NCBI RefSeq assembly: GCF_913773635.1
Contig: NZ_CAJYGQ010000010.1
Span: 62,001-126,000 of the forward strand
Length of the DNA: 64,000 nt
Direction of reading: 5' to 3'
Origin: an uncultured Mucilaginibacter sp.
GTDB taxonomy: Bacteria > Bacteroidota > Bacteroidia > Sphingobacteriales > Sphingobacteriaceae
Part shown: positions 27,136 to 36,141 of the stretch, piece after piece
Layout of the letters: every line of letters begins with the position of its first letter
Numbering within the stretch: the first letter of the stretch is position 1
Position numbers and translations under genes: made by a program
Notes under the pieces: model-generated
What the model was told of the DNA's origin: nothing
The model's database searches: none
Seen by the model: the letters and a program-made list of their open reading frames with translations, nothing else

Positions 27136-28254
27136 AAGAGTATCATTGTCTGGGTTGTAAACCAGCTCTTTTTTTTTGCCTGATGCGTCTAAAACATACC
27201 ATGAGCCTTTAGTGTAAAGTGCAGCGGCCCTGTCGCCTTTATGCTCATTAACGTCAAGCCCAACCACTTTTCCACCGTAATATAAACCAATATTTTGTTT
27301 AATTATGGTATGGCCAACAACAATGTATTTTACTTTATATTGCTTTAACGTGGCATCAACAGTTTGCATGCTTGCTCTTGATTTTGTGAAGTACCCCCTG
27401 TACCAAAATACGCCCTGATTTCCTAAAAAAGGCTTTAAACTATCAGGAGTTACTTTGGAAGATTTATCAAGGTATGGCCGCGATGCGTTATTAATTTCGT
27501 CTACCGTTAGGTTTTGCTCAAGAGCATCGGCAGACATACCTCCATGCATAACCAGCATATCGCCAATTTTTTCAATTATATTTTTACTTCTCAGCCACCT
27601 GCCAAGCTCGGTATCGGCGTTGTGTAAGTCGCTGTATGATTCATGCATGAGCTTAGCGTTAGCCCAGTATAAAGGCTGCACGTAACGGTAATCGCCTTTA
27701 AAGTTCATAATGTCATGATTACCTAATATCACGTTTACATCACCACCTTTGGCCCTTGCATCATCTTCTAATTTGTAAAGCAGCCACAAGTAGGGCGTTA
27801 CCTGTTTACCACGATCAAATAAGTCGCCCGCAATCACAAGACGGCCTTTGCCAAACAACCAGTTATAGTTAGAGTCAATAACATTGTTAGCCAACAAAAT
27901 TTCACGGAATGCGGTAAATTCACCTTCTATGTCTGACAGAAAAAGCATAGGTTCTGAACCTGAAAAACTTGCAGACCGTGGTGATATCTTTTTTTTAAGC
28001 TTAACTGTAAAACTCCAGTCGGGGTGACCATCTACATCTACCCTAAACATTGTTTTAGCTCTGTCACTTACTTTAAAACTGTCAATTTTAAGCATTAACT
28101 TTTTACCTCTTTTTTCAATACGCTTGGCGTAGCCATAGTCGCCCTTGTAAAAAATATACGGTCCATCAACAGTAGGATGACTTGGCTGAGCTGTGACACA
28201 ATGGCTGATACCGCTGAAAAGTCCTGCAAACAGGATCAAAAAAACTAGCTTCAT
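27115..28254 (-). CDS. Calcineurin-like metallophosphoesterase, exported
   Basis: About 379 residues from the ATG at 28254; the longer ORF begins with TTG. Signal peptide MKLVFLILFAGLFSGISHC. The metallophosphatase blocks are present: GDLFDRG, ILGNHDIMN, LVMHGGMS and IVVGHT, but block I reads LSDIEGEF with D108-I-E110, where the family normally has D-x-H. This replaces a metal-binding histidine by glutamate. The remaining motifs resemble PPP-type bacterial phosphatases. A preceding beta domain (about 30-95) is of unknown type. It may hydrolyse phosphoester bonds in the periplasm. Downstream in the same direction as the PepSY gene, separated by about 160 bp. Confidence 0.8.
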   Translation of the reverse strand: MKLVFLILFAGLFSGISHCVTAQPSHPTVDGPYIFYKGDYGYAKRIEKRGKKLMLKIDSFKVSDRAKTMFRVDVDGHPDWSFTVKLKKKISPRSASFSGSEPMLFLSDIEGEFTAFREILLANNVIDSNYNWLFGKGRLVIAGDLFDRGKQVTPYLWLLYKLEDDARAKGGDVNVILGNHDIMNFKGDYRYVQPLYWANAKLMHESYSDLHNADTELGRWLRSKNIIEKIGDMLVMHGGMSADALEQNLTVDEINNASRPYLDKSSKVTPDSLKPFLGNQGVFWYRGYFTKSRASMQTVDATLKQYKVKYIVVGHTIIKQNIGLYYGGKVVGLDVNEHKGDRAAALYTKGSWYVLDASGKKKELVYNPDNDTLKTEDID

Positions 28255-28416
28255 TGAATTCAAACTGTACAAATTAATAATTCACTTATCCACTTCAGCT
28301 ACTAATGTAACTGCCGTGTGTAGTTGTAACAGTAAAGCTTATGGATTGTGAGTTGCCGGTTTGTAAAATAGCATTTCACAAACCTCAGTTACTTTATAAT
28401 TTGGAACAAACTGTAT

Positions 28417-29733
28417 TTATAAAGATGTTGAGTTGCTTGCCAGCATCGCTTCCGAAACCTTACTTGTACGGGAAGGTTTATAGTTACGCTCTTGCGTTTC
28501 ACTCCAGCCACTACGCTTTTGTTTTTTATCGCCTTTCTTTTTAAACTTACGATTATACCATACTAAAAATCCGGTGACTGGCAGGCTGGCACCAATTAGC
28601 GATGCAAAAAAAGCAAGCACTTTACCCGGAAATCCCAAAATGCTGCCAACATGAATATCGTAGTTCATTTTTCGTAATTTTTGTCCAAATGAAGCTTGCT
28701 CATAAGGTACAGAGTAGGCGTCTTCTCTAATGAACTCTTTTAGCGTATGTTGATCAAACGAGTAACCCCTGCTATTATAAAATTGACCTTTATTAGGGTA
28801 AACTGTAATATCAATGGCTGCCTTAGGTTGGCTGGCATCGGCAAAGCTGTAATAAAAGCCCATTGATTTAGGATGCCTTGATATTACCTTGCTCCAGGCT
28901 AAATCCATTGCTTGGCCAGTTGTATAAAATTTTCCTTGTTGTAGAGAGTCAGACTGCATACGCTTATATTCAGCTAATTTTTCGCCGCCTGATGTTACCC
29001 AGTAAACACTTTCGCTGTACCATTTAATGCCATATACCATACCGGTTAATGCAATACACGCAAGGAATATCATGGCGTAAAAGCCCAAGACGTTGTGCAA
29101 ATCGAGATTGAGCCGCTTGAACGATGCATTCCATTTAATGGTAAAACTTTTTTCGCGGGTATTTTTATTCCATTTTTTAGGGTACCACCAAATAAGGCCT
29201 GTTATTAAAATTACCACAAAAACCAGCGTAGCATAGTTTACAACGGGGCGACCGATCTCTACAGGTAGCCACAAAAAGCGATGCCCGTTCAAAATAAATC
29301 TGAAAAAATCTGTTTCACCTTTTTTATGCTCCTCCCGCGCCAAAACCTCTCCTGTGTATGGATTTATTTTTAATACGGTGTTGCCGCTTCTTCTATCTTT
29401 TGGCTTGGCATCGGCAAGGCGTAAGCTTAAATTAATTGCTCTGCCTTGCTGGTAATTTGCATAAGAGGGAATTTTATCGGGGTAAAGACGGGATGCTATC
29501 TTAGTTAATTCAGATGGCTTAAGCACTGGCTTGTCCTGCCACTCAACTTTGGTTTGCGGTTCAAGCAAACCGGTAATTTCTTCATTAAATACCCAAATAC
29601 AGGCGTTTACACATACTATAAACACAATGATGCCCGATATAAGGCCCAGCCACAAATGCAGCCAGTTGTTAATCCGTTTAAATACCGAATCTTTATGCTT
29701 TTTTGCGTTTAAGGACTTGTTAGCGGTCATCAT
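28417..29733 (-). CDS. PepSY-associated TM helix protein (iron-uptake-linked membrane reductase-like)
   Basis: 438 residues with four predicted membrane helices (about 24-46, 168-190, 215-238 and 375-395) and periplasmic PepSY-type segments between them, such as ALTGMVYGIKWYSESVYW. The N-terminal INNWLHLWLGLISGIIVF is a hallmark of the PepSY_TM family, whose members accompany siderophore receptors and are thought to reduce or handle iron-siderophore complexes. A conserved-looking DIHVGSILGFPGKVLAFFASLIGASLPVTGFLVWY segment precedes a basic cytosolic tail. It lies 21 nt after the TonB-dependent siderophore receptor, so the two form an iron-uptake operon. Confidence 0.88.
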   Translation of the reverse strand: MMTANKSLNAKKHKDSVFKRINNWLHLWLGLISGIIVFIVCVNACIWVFNEEITGLLEPQTKVEWQDKPVLKPSELTKIASRLYPDKIPSYANYQQGRAINLSLRLADAKPKDRRSGNTVLKINPYTGEVLAREEHKKGETDFFRFILNGHRFLWLPVEIGRPVVNYATLVFVVILITGLIWWYPKKWNKNTREKSFTIKWNASFKRLNLDLHNVLGFYAMIFLACIALTGMVYGIKWYSESVYWVTSGGEKLAEYKRMQSDSLQQGKFYTTGQAMDLAWSKVISRHPKSMGFYYSFADASQPKAAIDITVYPNKGQFYNSRGYSFDQHTLKEFIREDAYSVPYEQASFGQKLRKMNYDIHVGSILGFPGKVLAFFASLIGASLPVTGFLVWYNRKFKKKGDKKQKRSGWSETQERNYKPSRTSKVSEAMLASNSTSL

Positions 29734-29754
29734 TGCGTAGTGTTAGGTTGGTGA

Positions 29755-32250
29755 TTATTTAAAACGGTAAGCAATAGTTATTCTGCCATTTCTTGGATAC
29801 TCGTATATGTAAGTATAGTAAGAAACAGAAGTTGCAGTTTCCTGTGCCAACTTAGTATATGAGCCTTGAGTGAGCAAACGACGGTCGAGCAAATTATTTA
29901 CCAGGGCTGAAATTGTTATTCTTCCTTTCTCGTAAGATGCACCGGCGTCAAAGCGATAGTAGGCAGGTAGTCTCATTGGAGAGGTTGTTGACCCTGCATT
30001 TCTACCAAGCTGGATTTGGTATCCACCTGATAGTCCAAAACCCTTGAATATTGAATTTTCATCATCAACACGAAATGACAACCAGCCGTTTGTTATATGT
30101 TTAGCTGAGTTAGGCACGCGGTTGCCTACCAATACCGGACGTGTATCTTCAAGTACCTTTGCATCGGTATAGGCATAATTTAAAACCAAATTCAAACTTT
30201 TAGTCAATTCACCATTAACATCGAGTTCAATACCTTTTGATCTTATTTTACCCAGTTGAATCTGTGCGTTTGGATTTATACCAATGTTATCAAAGTCGGT
30301 AGCAAGCACATTACTTTTAGTGATTTGATAAATTGCGAATGTTGTATTCCATCTACCCTCAAACCAATCCTTCTTCAAGCCTAATTCAACGTTACTTCCT
30401 CTTATTGCCCTGAAAGGAGTACCAGTATAATTATTTGTATTGGCTACAGGCAAGTAGCTTTGATCATACAAAGTGTAAGCACTGAAATCGTTAGTAATTG
30501 AGTAGCTCAAACCAAATCTCGGAGTAAAAACATTATCAGATATTTGCTGACTATTTGTTTTGCCTACAGTTACCGAATGGGTGAAACGACCGGCAAGGGT
30601 TAAGCGCAACTTTTCGTCAAGCATGCGAATTTCATCCTGTAAATAAGCACCGGTATAAGTAAGATTGGTTGCGTAAGTGTTTGAACCAGATCTTACCTGC
30701 AAACTTCTCGATCTATCAAAAAAAGGAATGTTTTTAGTGGGTATACCGTATTCAGGATTATAAATATTGAACGTTCGGTCGTCAGTTAATTGAAGATCGG
30801 CAAGCGTGGTGCTCGAAAAATCGCCCCAGGTTTTAAGGTTACCCATATCAATACCCGTTAATATGCGGTGTATCACTTTACCGGTAACCAAATCGCCCAT
30901 TACGCTTAACTGTGCGTTTTTGTTTATGGCAAGTTCTTCACTAATATTCAGGTATCTGCGCATGTTACCATTAGGCGCAATTGACGATGGCCATGGTGAA
31001 CCACCAAACATCCCATATCGTACATAATTTGCCTGGCCGTTAAGCGTCCAGTCTTTATTGATTTTATGCCTTAAATAAAAAGTAACGTTGTGGTCATTCA
31101 GCTTCACCGGGTCTAGCGAAGGATCGCCTAAAAAGAAGCTAGGGTCCGTATCGGCGAAACCCTTTGGTGAAAAGCCGTATGAGCCTAAAGCTTGTGCTTC
31201 AACGTGCTGTGTGGTATACTCTGCGGTAACCAGGGTGTTGCTGTCAATTTGATAGCTAATTACCGGGGCTATAACGTACTTATCAGTGTAATTGTACTTA
31301 TTATAGCTGCCCTTGGTTTGCGCTGCTAAGTTCAGGCGAAATAATAATTTTCCATCGCGGGATAACTTTCCATCAAGGTCAACCGCGGCACGGCCCAGGT
31401 TGTAACCACCACCGCTAAGGCTAACCGAACTGCGGTTTTGGCCTGTAGGCTTTTTAGTAACAATGTTGTAGATACCTCCCGGTTCGCCGTTAGCCATCAT
31501 AAAACCTGATGGGCCTTTTACAAACTCAATACGGTCAATTGTGGCAGCATCGTCAGCAAGCGGTCCCCAAGGCATTTTTTGATTCATGCCGTTACGGAAC
31601 GCCGGAATATTGGTGCCACGCATGAAAATGTTTGCGTATTGCGCATCCCAGTGGCCAACGCGGGTGGCACCGCTTACGTTGCGGGTTATACCATCAACAA
31701 TGTCAAACACCTGCTGATCGGCCATTAACTGGCTGGTAACAACCTGTATATTTTGAGGCACCTCAATAAGAGGCGACTGTAACCTTAATGAAGAGGAGGG
31801 ACGTTCAACCTTGTATTTCTTTTTTACAGTTTTTACCTGTACCTCGGCCAACTCCGAGCGATTTTCATTTAGCGAGAAATCGGCAATAACGGTGCTTCTG
31901 CCTTTTACATGTACGTTTTTTTCTTTAGGATAAAGACCAACGGCTGTAACCACAATAGTGTAATCGCCTTCGGGTACGCGTTTAATCTGGTATTGTCCGT
32001 CTTCGTCGGTAATGGCGCCAAAGCGGGTGCCTCTCAGCGTAACAGATACCATTGGTGCAACTGTACCGTCAGAAGTGGTAATGCGACCGCGGATTGTACC
32101 GGTCTGCTGATCGTCGTCATTTAAAGTACCATGTAGAGTTTTTACATACGCAACAGTGTTGGTTTTGTGTAAGTTGTTTAGTGTTGCCGCATTTAAAGAT
32201 AGCGCGGCGGTGCAGGCTGCACCAATTAGCAGAAAATTTTTAACTTGCAT
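29755..32250 (-). CDS. TonB-dependent siderophore receptor
   Basis: About 831 residues from the ATG at 32250 (MQVKNFLLIG, a good signal peptide). The frame extends 24 codons upstream, but that stretch codes through two hairpins and directly abuts the predicted transcription start. A carboxypeptidase-like domain (about 50-130, GTIRGRITTSDGTVAPMVSVTLRG) precedes the plug (IEVPQNIQVVTSQLMADQQ, IEFVKGPSGFMMANGEPGGIYNIVTKKP, FhuA/siderophore type) and the barrel ending RNGRITIAYRFK. It imports ferric siderophores. Co-operonic with the PepSY protein. The promoter is a consensus Bacteroidota type overlaid by a long dyad, suggesting tight repression, probably by iron. Confidence 0.93.
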   Translation of the reverse strand: MQVKNFLLIGAACTAALSLNAATLNNLHKTNTVAYVKTLHGTLNDDDQQTGTIRGRITTSDGTVAPMVSVTLRGTRFGAITDEDGQYQIKRVPEGDYTIVVTAVGLYPKEKNVHVKGRSTVIADFSLNENRSELAEVQVKTVKKKYKVERPSSSLRLQSPLIEVPQNIQVVTSQLMADQQVFDIVDGITRNVSGATRVGHWDAQYANIFMRGTNIPAFRNGMNQKMPWGPLADDAATIDRIEFVKGPSGFMMANGEPGGIYNIVTKKPTGQNRSSVSLSGGGYNLGRAAVDLDGKLSRDGKLLFRLNLAAQTKGSYNKYNYTDKYVIAPVISYQIDSNTLVTAEYTTQHVEAQALGSYGFSPKGFADTDPSFFLGDPSLDPVKLNDHNVTFYLRHKINKDWTLNGQANYVRYGMFGGSPWPSSIAPNGNMRRYLNISEELAINKNAQLSVMGDLVTGKVIHRILTGIDMGNLKTWGDFSSTTLADLQLTDDRTFNIYNPEYGIPTKNIPFFDRSRSLQVRSGSNTYATNLTYTGAYLQDEIRMLDEKLRLTLAGRFTHSVTVGKTNSQQISDNVFTPRFGLSYSITNDFSAYTLYDQSYLPVANTNNYTGTPFRAIRGSNVELGLKKDWFEGRWNTTFAIYQITKSNVLATDFDNIGINPNAQIQLGKIRSKGIELDVNGELTKSLNLVLNYAYTDAKVLEDTRPVLVGNRVPNSAKHITNGWLSFRVDDENSIFKGFGLSGGYQIQLGRNAGSTTSPMRLPAYYRFDAGASYEKGRITISALVNNLLDRRLLTQGSYTKLAQETATSVSYYTYIYEYPRNGRITIAYRFK

Positions 32251-32293
32251 TACTTTTAATTCAACGTTAAGAGTAAGCCGGGTTCTCCGGCCA

Positions 32294-32328
32294 GCCACAC
32301 AGGGTGAGATCCTGTGTGGCATTTTTTT
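32294..32328. other. Leader hairpin of the siderophore receptor (terminator-like on plus strand)
   Basis: Perfect 10-bp stem GCCACACAGG (32294-32303) with 32311-32320 and a 7-nt loop. On the minus strand it forms near the very 5' end of the receptor mRNA, followed by a second small GC hairpin (GCCGG-AGAAC-CCGGC, about 32279-32293). On the plus strand it is followed by ATTTTTTT and looks like a terminator. Confidence 0.6.
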
Positions 32329-32329
32329 A

Positions 32330-32360
32330 CAAAGCTAAGTTTATTTAGAATAAATCCAAA
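32330..32360 (-). promoter_or_regulatory. Consensus Bacteroidota promoter of siderophore receptor
   Basis: On the minus strand TTTG (32360-32357), a 19-nt spacer and TAGCTTTG (32337-32330) match TTTG-N19-21-TAnnTTTG exactly. The predicted start is at about 32324, roughly 75 nt before the ATG. Confidence 0.75.
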
Positions 32361-32373
32361 TAAACTTAGCTTT
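32331..32373. promoter_or_regulatory. 16-bp perfect dyad overlapping the receptor promoter (operator candidate)
   Basis: AAAGCTAAGTTTATTT (32331-32346) is repeated inverted at 32358-32373 with an 11-nt centre. One arm covers the -7 box and the other starts at the -33 box. A dimeric repressor bound here would block RNA polymerase. Confidence 0.65.
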
Positions 32374-32663
32374 CGATTTTAAATCTTTGCGATTTTTTAA
32401 AAGATCAGCAGAATAAACGTCTTTTTTTAAATATTACACGCCCGTTTGTCGGAATAATTTTTTGAAAGATGAGCTTCGATAATAGAAGTAACCACATTCT
32501 TTACTACAGTGAATTTCGGGGTACATAATGGAATTCTTGTGGATAAATTACGTTAGCTCTTACGACAAAATTCAAAAGAAAAACCCAACTCACCAGGTTA
32601 AGGCTAAGTTGGGTTTGATTTAGCTACAGTTATAGTAAAGCTGAAGAATTGAGCTGACGGTTT
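32374..32663. other. Intergenic stretch upstream of the receptor promoter
   Basis: About 290 bp without a gene, part of a 413-bp gap between 32250 and 32664. Apart from the promoter, dyad, leader hairpins and the terminator at 32581-32616, I see nothing in it. Confidence 0.5.
32581..32616 (-). terminator. Terminator of the membrane-protein gene at 32664
   Basis: AAACCCAACT (32581-32590) pairs perfectly with 32607-32616. Read on the minus strand the hairpin is followed by TTCTTTTGAA, suiting the gene that ends at 32664. Confidence 0.6.
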
Positions 32664-33683
32664 TTATTGCGTGATGTTGTTGTTTGCGGTTGTGTTCATT
32701 ATGCTGTAAAACTCCTTGATAAATCTATCAATACTTTTTTCACGGAAGAGTGAAGCAACGGTAAGCGGAACTTCCTTGTTATTCTTTTCCGGAAGAACAA
32801 ATATGAGGTTTACCGAAGTGCGTACGTAAATCAAGTTCACGGTGTGACGTATGGTCTGAATGCCGGCATAGTTTACAAAGCTGTATTCTTTGTGTAAAAA
32901 GCTAAACAGGCCTGTGCGTTTCACCGTTCCGTTTTGTGGGTCGAATAAAAATTGCGTAAAGGCTGCGTTGATAAATACCACGCCAAATAAAAACAACAGG
33001 CCAATGCAAAAGAGTATAGCTATGAGGCTATCGGCAGGAATTGTAAACAGCCATAAGCCTATGCCAATTAAAACAATACCTGTTATCAGTGCTCCAATTT
33101 TATTGCTTTTCACGGCGTACACGTTCCCTTTTAGCTCAAAGTATTTGTAAGACGTAATTGGTTCGCTTACAAAGTCGGCGGGGCTATCGTATTTTTCCAA
33201 ATAGCCGTGTATTATTGGTACAGCCTCTTCAACAAAAGCTATAGCGTTAGGATCGTCGTTTTTAGTATAAGCCGATGAAACTACAATCCCTTTGCCATAT
33301 CTTGAATTTTTACGAAACAAACTGTAATTGTAGCTGCCCGTAGTGATGCCGCTTACCACATCAATGCCATGCAGCTGTGCAAACGGAATGTTTTTAGTAG
33401 GGATAAAACCCATAAACATTTTGCGCATGCGGGCCTGTCGGTTATCAAATTCAATATAAGTGTTGGCGGCACCCCAAAACAGTACTACTATAAGCAATAT
33501 GAGTAACACAATGGGCATTGATTGGCTTATGGAAACATTTTGAGTACTGGTATACATGTATAAAAGACCAATGCCTAAAATGGCCATTATAGGTACAAAA
33601 ATGTAAAATACACCGGTTGGGTATATGATAACGCGTTCGGGTTCAATTCTCCAGCGTGTTTTTGCCAGGCTTTTAAATGACAT
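32664..33683 (-). CDS. Membrane protein of unknown function with two 2-TM hairpins
   Basis: About 339 residues from the ATG at 33683 (MSFKSLAKTRWRIEPERV); the ORF extends 36 codons further upstream but that part has no membrane-protein character. Two pairs of hydrophobic helices (about 20-40 with 52-72, and about 195-215 with 220-240) are each followed by a soluble beta-rich segment: FDNRQARMRKMFMGFIPTKNIPFAQLHGIDVVSG and FDPQNGTVKRTGLFSFLHKEYSF. The repeat of 2-TM plus beta-domain recalls bacterial PH-like membrane proteins, but I cannot assign a family with certainty. No catalytic motif visible. Divergent from the secreted protein at 33818. Confidence 0.65.
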   Translation of the reverse strand: MSFKSLAKTRWRIEPERVIIYPTGVFYIFVPIMAILGIGLLYMYTSTQNVSISQSMPIVLLILLIVVLFWGAANTYIEFDNRQARMRKMFMGFIPTKNIPFAQLHGIDVVSGITTGSYNYSLFRKNSRYGKGIVVSSAYTKNDDPNAIAFVEEAVPIIHGYLEKYDSPADFVSEPITSYKYFELKGNVYAVKSNKIGALITGIVLIGIGLWLFTIPADSLIAILFCIGLLFLFGVVFINAAFTQFLFDPQNGTVKRTGLFSFLHKEYSFVNYAGIQTIRHTVNLIYVRTSVNLIFVLPEKNNKEVPLTVASLFREKSIDRFIKEFYSIMNTTANNNITQ

Positions 33684-33817
33684 GGGGTTGTTGTGTTGAT
33701 TTATGCACTCAACAACGTTAAACAGATGAAGTTTGCAGGATAGTTGCTTAGCGGTTAAAAACATTTTGTTTGACCGCTGTTTATAATTCAAAATATTAAC
33801 AATTACACATCACTTAA

Positions 33818-34408
33818 ATGCGCTTACAAATTTCTTTATTGTTATTGATGTTAGCATCAGGCTTGCACGTTATGGCCCAAACACCAAAGCTACCAGTTAA
33901 CGTTCCGGCAAATATGAAGCAGTTTGTAACTAAAGGATACGAAGTGCTTGATATAACTAAAGGCGACCTTAACCGAGATGCTTACCCTGATGCTATTATG
34001 GTGCTTTACAAAAAAGGTGAAGAAAAGACATCGAACGTTATCGATAATCCTGAAAAACGACCTTTACTAATATTACTGGGGCAGGCTAATAAAACTTACA
34101 AGTTTGCCAACCGTAGCGATAACGCGGTATACTGTGTTGACTGCGGCGGTCAAATGGGTGATCCTTTCACGGGCATAACTATAAAAAACGGCTATTTTTC
34201 GGTTGAGCATTACGGAGGATCAGGCCAACGCTGGACGCGCATTATAACTTTCAAATACAATCCGACCGCAAAAAACTGGTTGTTGCATAAAGACGGTCAT
34301 GAATACTTTCGTGCCACCGAACCTGAAAAGGTTGAATCGAAAATAGAAACAGTAAAAAACTTTGGAAAAGTTCCCTTTGAAAAGTTTAATATTTATAGTG
34401 AGCGTTAG
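33818..34408 (+). CDS. Secreted protein of unknown function
   Basis: 196 residues with signal peptide (ending VMAQ). The segment VLDITKGDLNRDAYPDAIMVLYKK resembles an FG-GAP/VCBS-type calcium loop (DLNRDAYPD), and VYCVDCGGQMGDPFTGITIKNGYFSVEHYGGSG includes a C-x-x-C pair. Proteins of this style appear in many Bacteroidota as single secreted domains of unknown role. Single gene, divergent from the membrane protein upstream. Confidence 0.65.
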   Translation: MRLQISLLLLMLASGLHVMAQTPKLPVNVPANMKQFVTKGYEVLDITKGDLNRDAYPDAIMVLYKKGEEKTSNVIDNPEKRPLLILLGQANKTYKFANRSDNAVYCVDCGGQMGDPFTGITIKNGYFSVEHYGGSGQRWTRIITFKYNPTAKNWLLHKDGHEYFRATEPEKVESKIETVKNFGKVPFEKFNIYSER

Positions 34409-34474
34409 TATACACTGAACGTAGAGTTTCAAGATTTGATGAAGAAACTATACGTTAAAAAGTTGGTAAACACA

Positions 34475-36031
34475 TTACCAGCTTCCTCCTGCGCCGCCTC
34501 CGCCTGTGCTGCCGCCTCCCCAGCTACTTCCTGACGAGGAGGAAGAACTACTTCTACCAGAGCTGGATGATGACGCACTGCTGGACGATTTCACCAGCAT
34601 GGGTAATGTAATATACTCAATAAAATGCTCATAGCTGCAGTTACGACATATGCGTACACGTTTTGCTTTTCCTGTGCGCGTATATGTGGCCTTTTGTTCG
34701 GTTATTTCAAGCGGTTTAGTAAAGGTTCTGAAATTACAATTAGGGCAAGGCTCAAAATCTTTATAACAGTAGCCATGGTAGGGTACTACATTAACTGTTT
34801 TTGTATCTTTTTGCCACCATATGTCGTAAACCATGCTGCCTAACTCTTCTTCCTTCAACTGACCGGCAGATAAGTGAATTGAAGCCTTTTTTTCTGCATC
34901 GCGGTTAAGGCGCTGCATTGGCTGGCCATTATCATCCATAAGTGGTTGTAAGCGTTTGCCAATTTGCGTGCTTTTGTAGTACTGTACAAGTAACCATATA
35001 AGTGATAGTGGCGACAGTAAAACATGCCACCAGGCCTTACGATAAAAAGCCTTGCTTTGCTGTATAAAATTAACTTCGTCTACATAACCCCGGCGCATTT
35101 TATTAAGCACGCCCAAGTGCGCAAAAAATATATATAGCATGCATACAATTATCCCTGTTGTTAAAATTGAACCTGTAAGCCCTTTGAATAAATCTCCAAT
35201 GTGACCGGTTACAAGAACAATTAACAGAAACAGCAGTATTAAAATTGTTATGGATACCGCCAACCAAATGGTAATGTCAGAATACAGATTTACAGTATGA
35301 TTGCGGTTTTTAGGGACTTTACCTTTTATTTTACTTATTTGCAGGCCTGCAGCTATTGTTAACAAAAGAATAGTAAAAAAAGAAATGAGCTTTGTCGATA
35401 CTGCCTCATCATTAACGCTTTGTTTTTGTAACAGCATGTCAAGCTCTTTTTTATTTGCCGGCTGTTGCAAATAGGCACTAATTACTTCCATTGTACGTAA
35501 CACACCTTCACCATAATTTTCGGCCTTAAACGCCGGGATCAACGTGCGGCTTCCAATTTTTGACAGTTTTTCATCGGGTAGTAGTCCCTCCAGGCCATAG
35601 CCCGTTATAAAGCGATATTGCCTGGTATTAGTAGCTATAAATAATAAGAGCCCGTTGTTTGCCTGCCTTTTACCAATGCCCCATTTACGAAATAACTCCG
35701 TTGCAAATTTAAAGTCATCAGCTTGCTCATCAAAGTTATTAGTAATAACAACAGCTGCTTCAACACCTAGTTTATTATCGAGTATTGCTAGTAAGCGGTT
35801 TAAACTGTCAGCTTCGCTTGGCGCAATCAAACTTTGAGGATCGCTGATATAGCCACTGCCATTAGTTTTAGGGTTAGGTACCTGGTCAACCGAATTGTAT
35901 AGAATGTTTTGTATTGAATAGGATGGAGAAGTTACATGCAGAAACGTAAAGGTGAGTAAAACACATAAAAGGTAGCTTGACTTACTTTTTGAGAAGTACC
36001 AAATTTTATTGTTTACGTTATTAAACGGCAT
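34475..36031 (-). CDS. TPM-domain (YgcG-like) membrane protein with Ser/Gly-rich tail
   Basis: 518 residues. N-terminal signal/anchor (about 18-38), then a TPM domain (about 55-190) with YISDPQSLIAPSEADSLNRLLAILDNK, AAVVITNNF, RKWGIGKRQANNGLLLFIA and FITGYGLEGLLPDEKLSKIGS. Four membrane helices follow (about 215-355), then a cytosolic part with two C-x-x-C pairs (CPNC and CRNC) that probably bind zinc, and a low-complexity Ser then Gly/Trp tail (about 480-518, ending GGSW). TPM proteins occur in membrane maintenance and thylakoid repair contexts; the bacterial role is unclear. It shares zinc-ribbon and stress-protein company with the operon at 36793-40635. Confidence 0.85.
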   Translation of the reverse strand: MPFNNVNNKIWYFSKSKSSYLLCVLLTFTFLHVTSPSYSIQNILYNSVDQVPNPKTNGSGYISDPQSLIAPSEADSLNRLLAILDNKLGVEAAVVITNNFDEQADDFKFATELFRKWGIGKRQANNGLLLFIATNTRQYRFITGYGLEGLLPDEKLSKIGSRTLIPAFKAENYGEGVLRTMEVISAYLQQPANKKELDMLLQKQSVNDEAVSTKLISFFTILLLTIAAGLQISKIKGKVPKNRNHTVNLYSDITIWLAVSITILILLFLLIVLVTGHIGDLFKGLTGSILTTGIIVCMLYIFFAHLGVLNKMRRGYVDEVNFIQQSKAFYRKAWWHVLLSPLSLIWLLVQYYKSTQIGKRLQPLMDDNGQPMQRLNRDAEKKASIHLSAGQLKEEELGSMVYDIWWQKDTKTVNVVPYHGYCYKDFEPCPNCNFRTFTKPLEITEQKATYTRTGKAKRVRICRNCSYEHFIEYITLPMLVKSSSSASSSSSGRSSSSSSSGSSWGGGSTGGGGAGGSW

Positions 36032-36141
36032 TATGATGGGCTTTGATTATTAAAAATCCGAAATGTTACGGCTACTTATCTTCTTGCTCTACAAACAAAT
36101 GTTGCTTAAAATGTTTTATGGCTAAAAGCTAATATTATTGT

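Noticed and set aside
32251..32322. 24-codon N-terminal extension of the siderophore receptor starting at 32322
   Set aside because: It would place an Arg-rich stretch before the signal peptide and run through the leader hairpins; the ATG at 32250 gives a proper signal peptide.
32703..32747. ATACTTTTTT in the membrane-protein gene resembling the 13-mer word in reverse
   Set aside because: Matches only the AAAAAAGTAT core plus part, and lies within coding sequence, so treated as chance.
34475..34580. Simple-sequence repeat of Ser/Gly codons at the TPM gene end
   Set aside because: A low-complexity protein tail, not a CRISPR or DNA repeat; codons vary.
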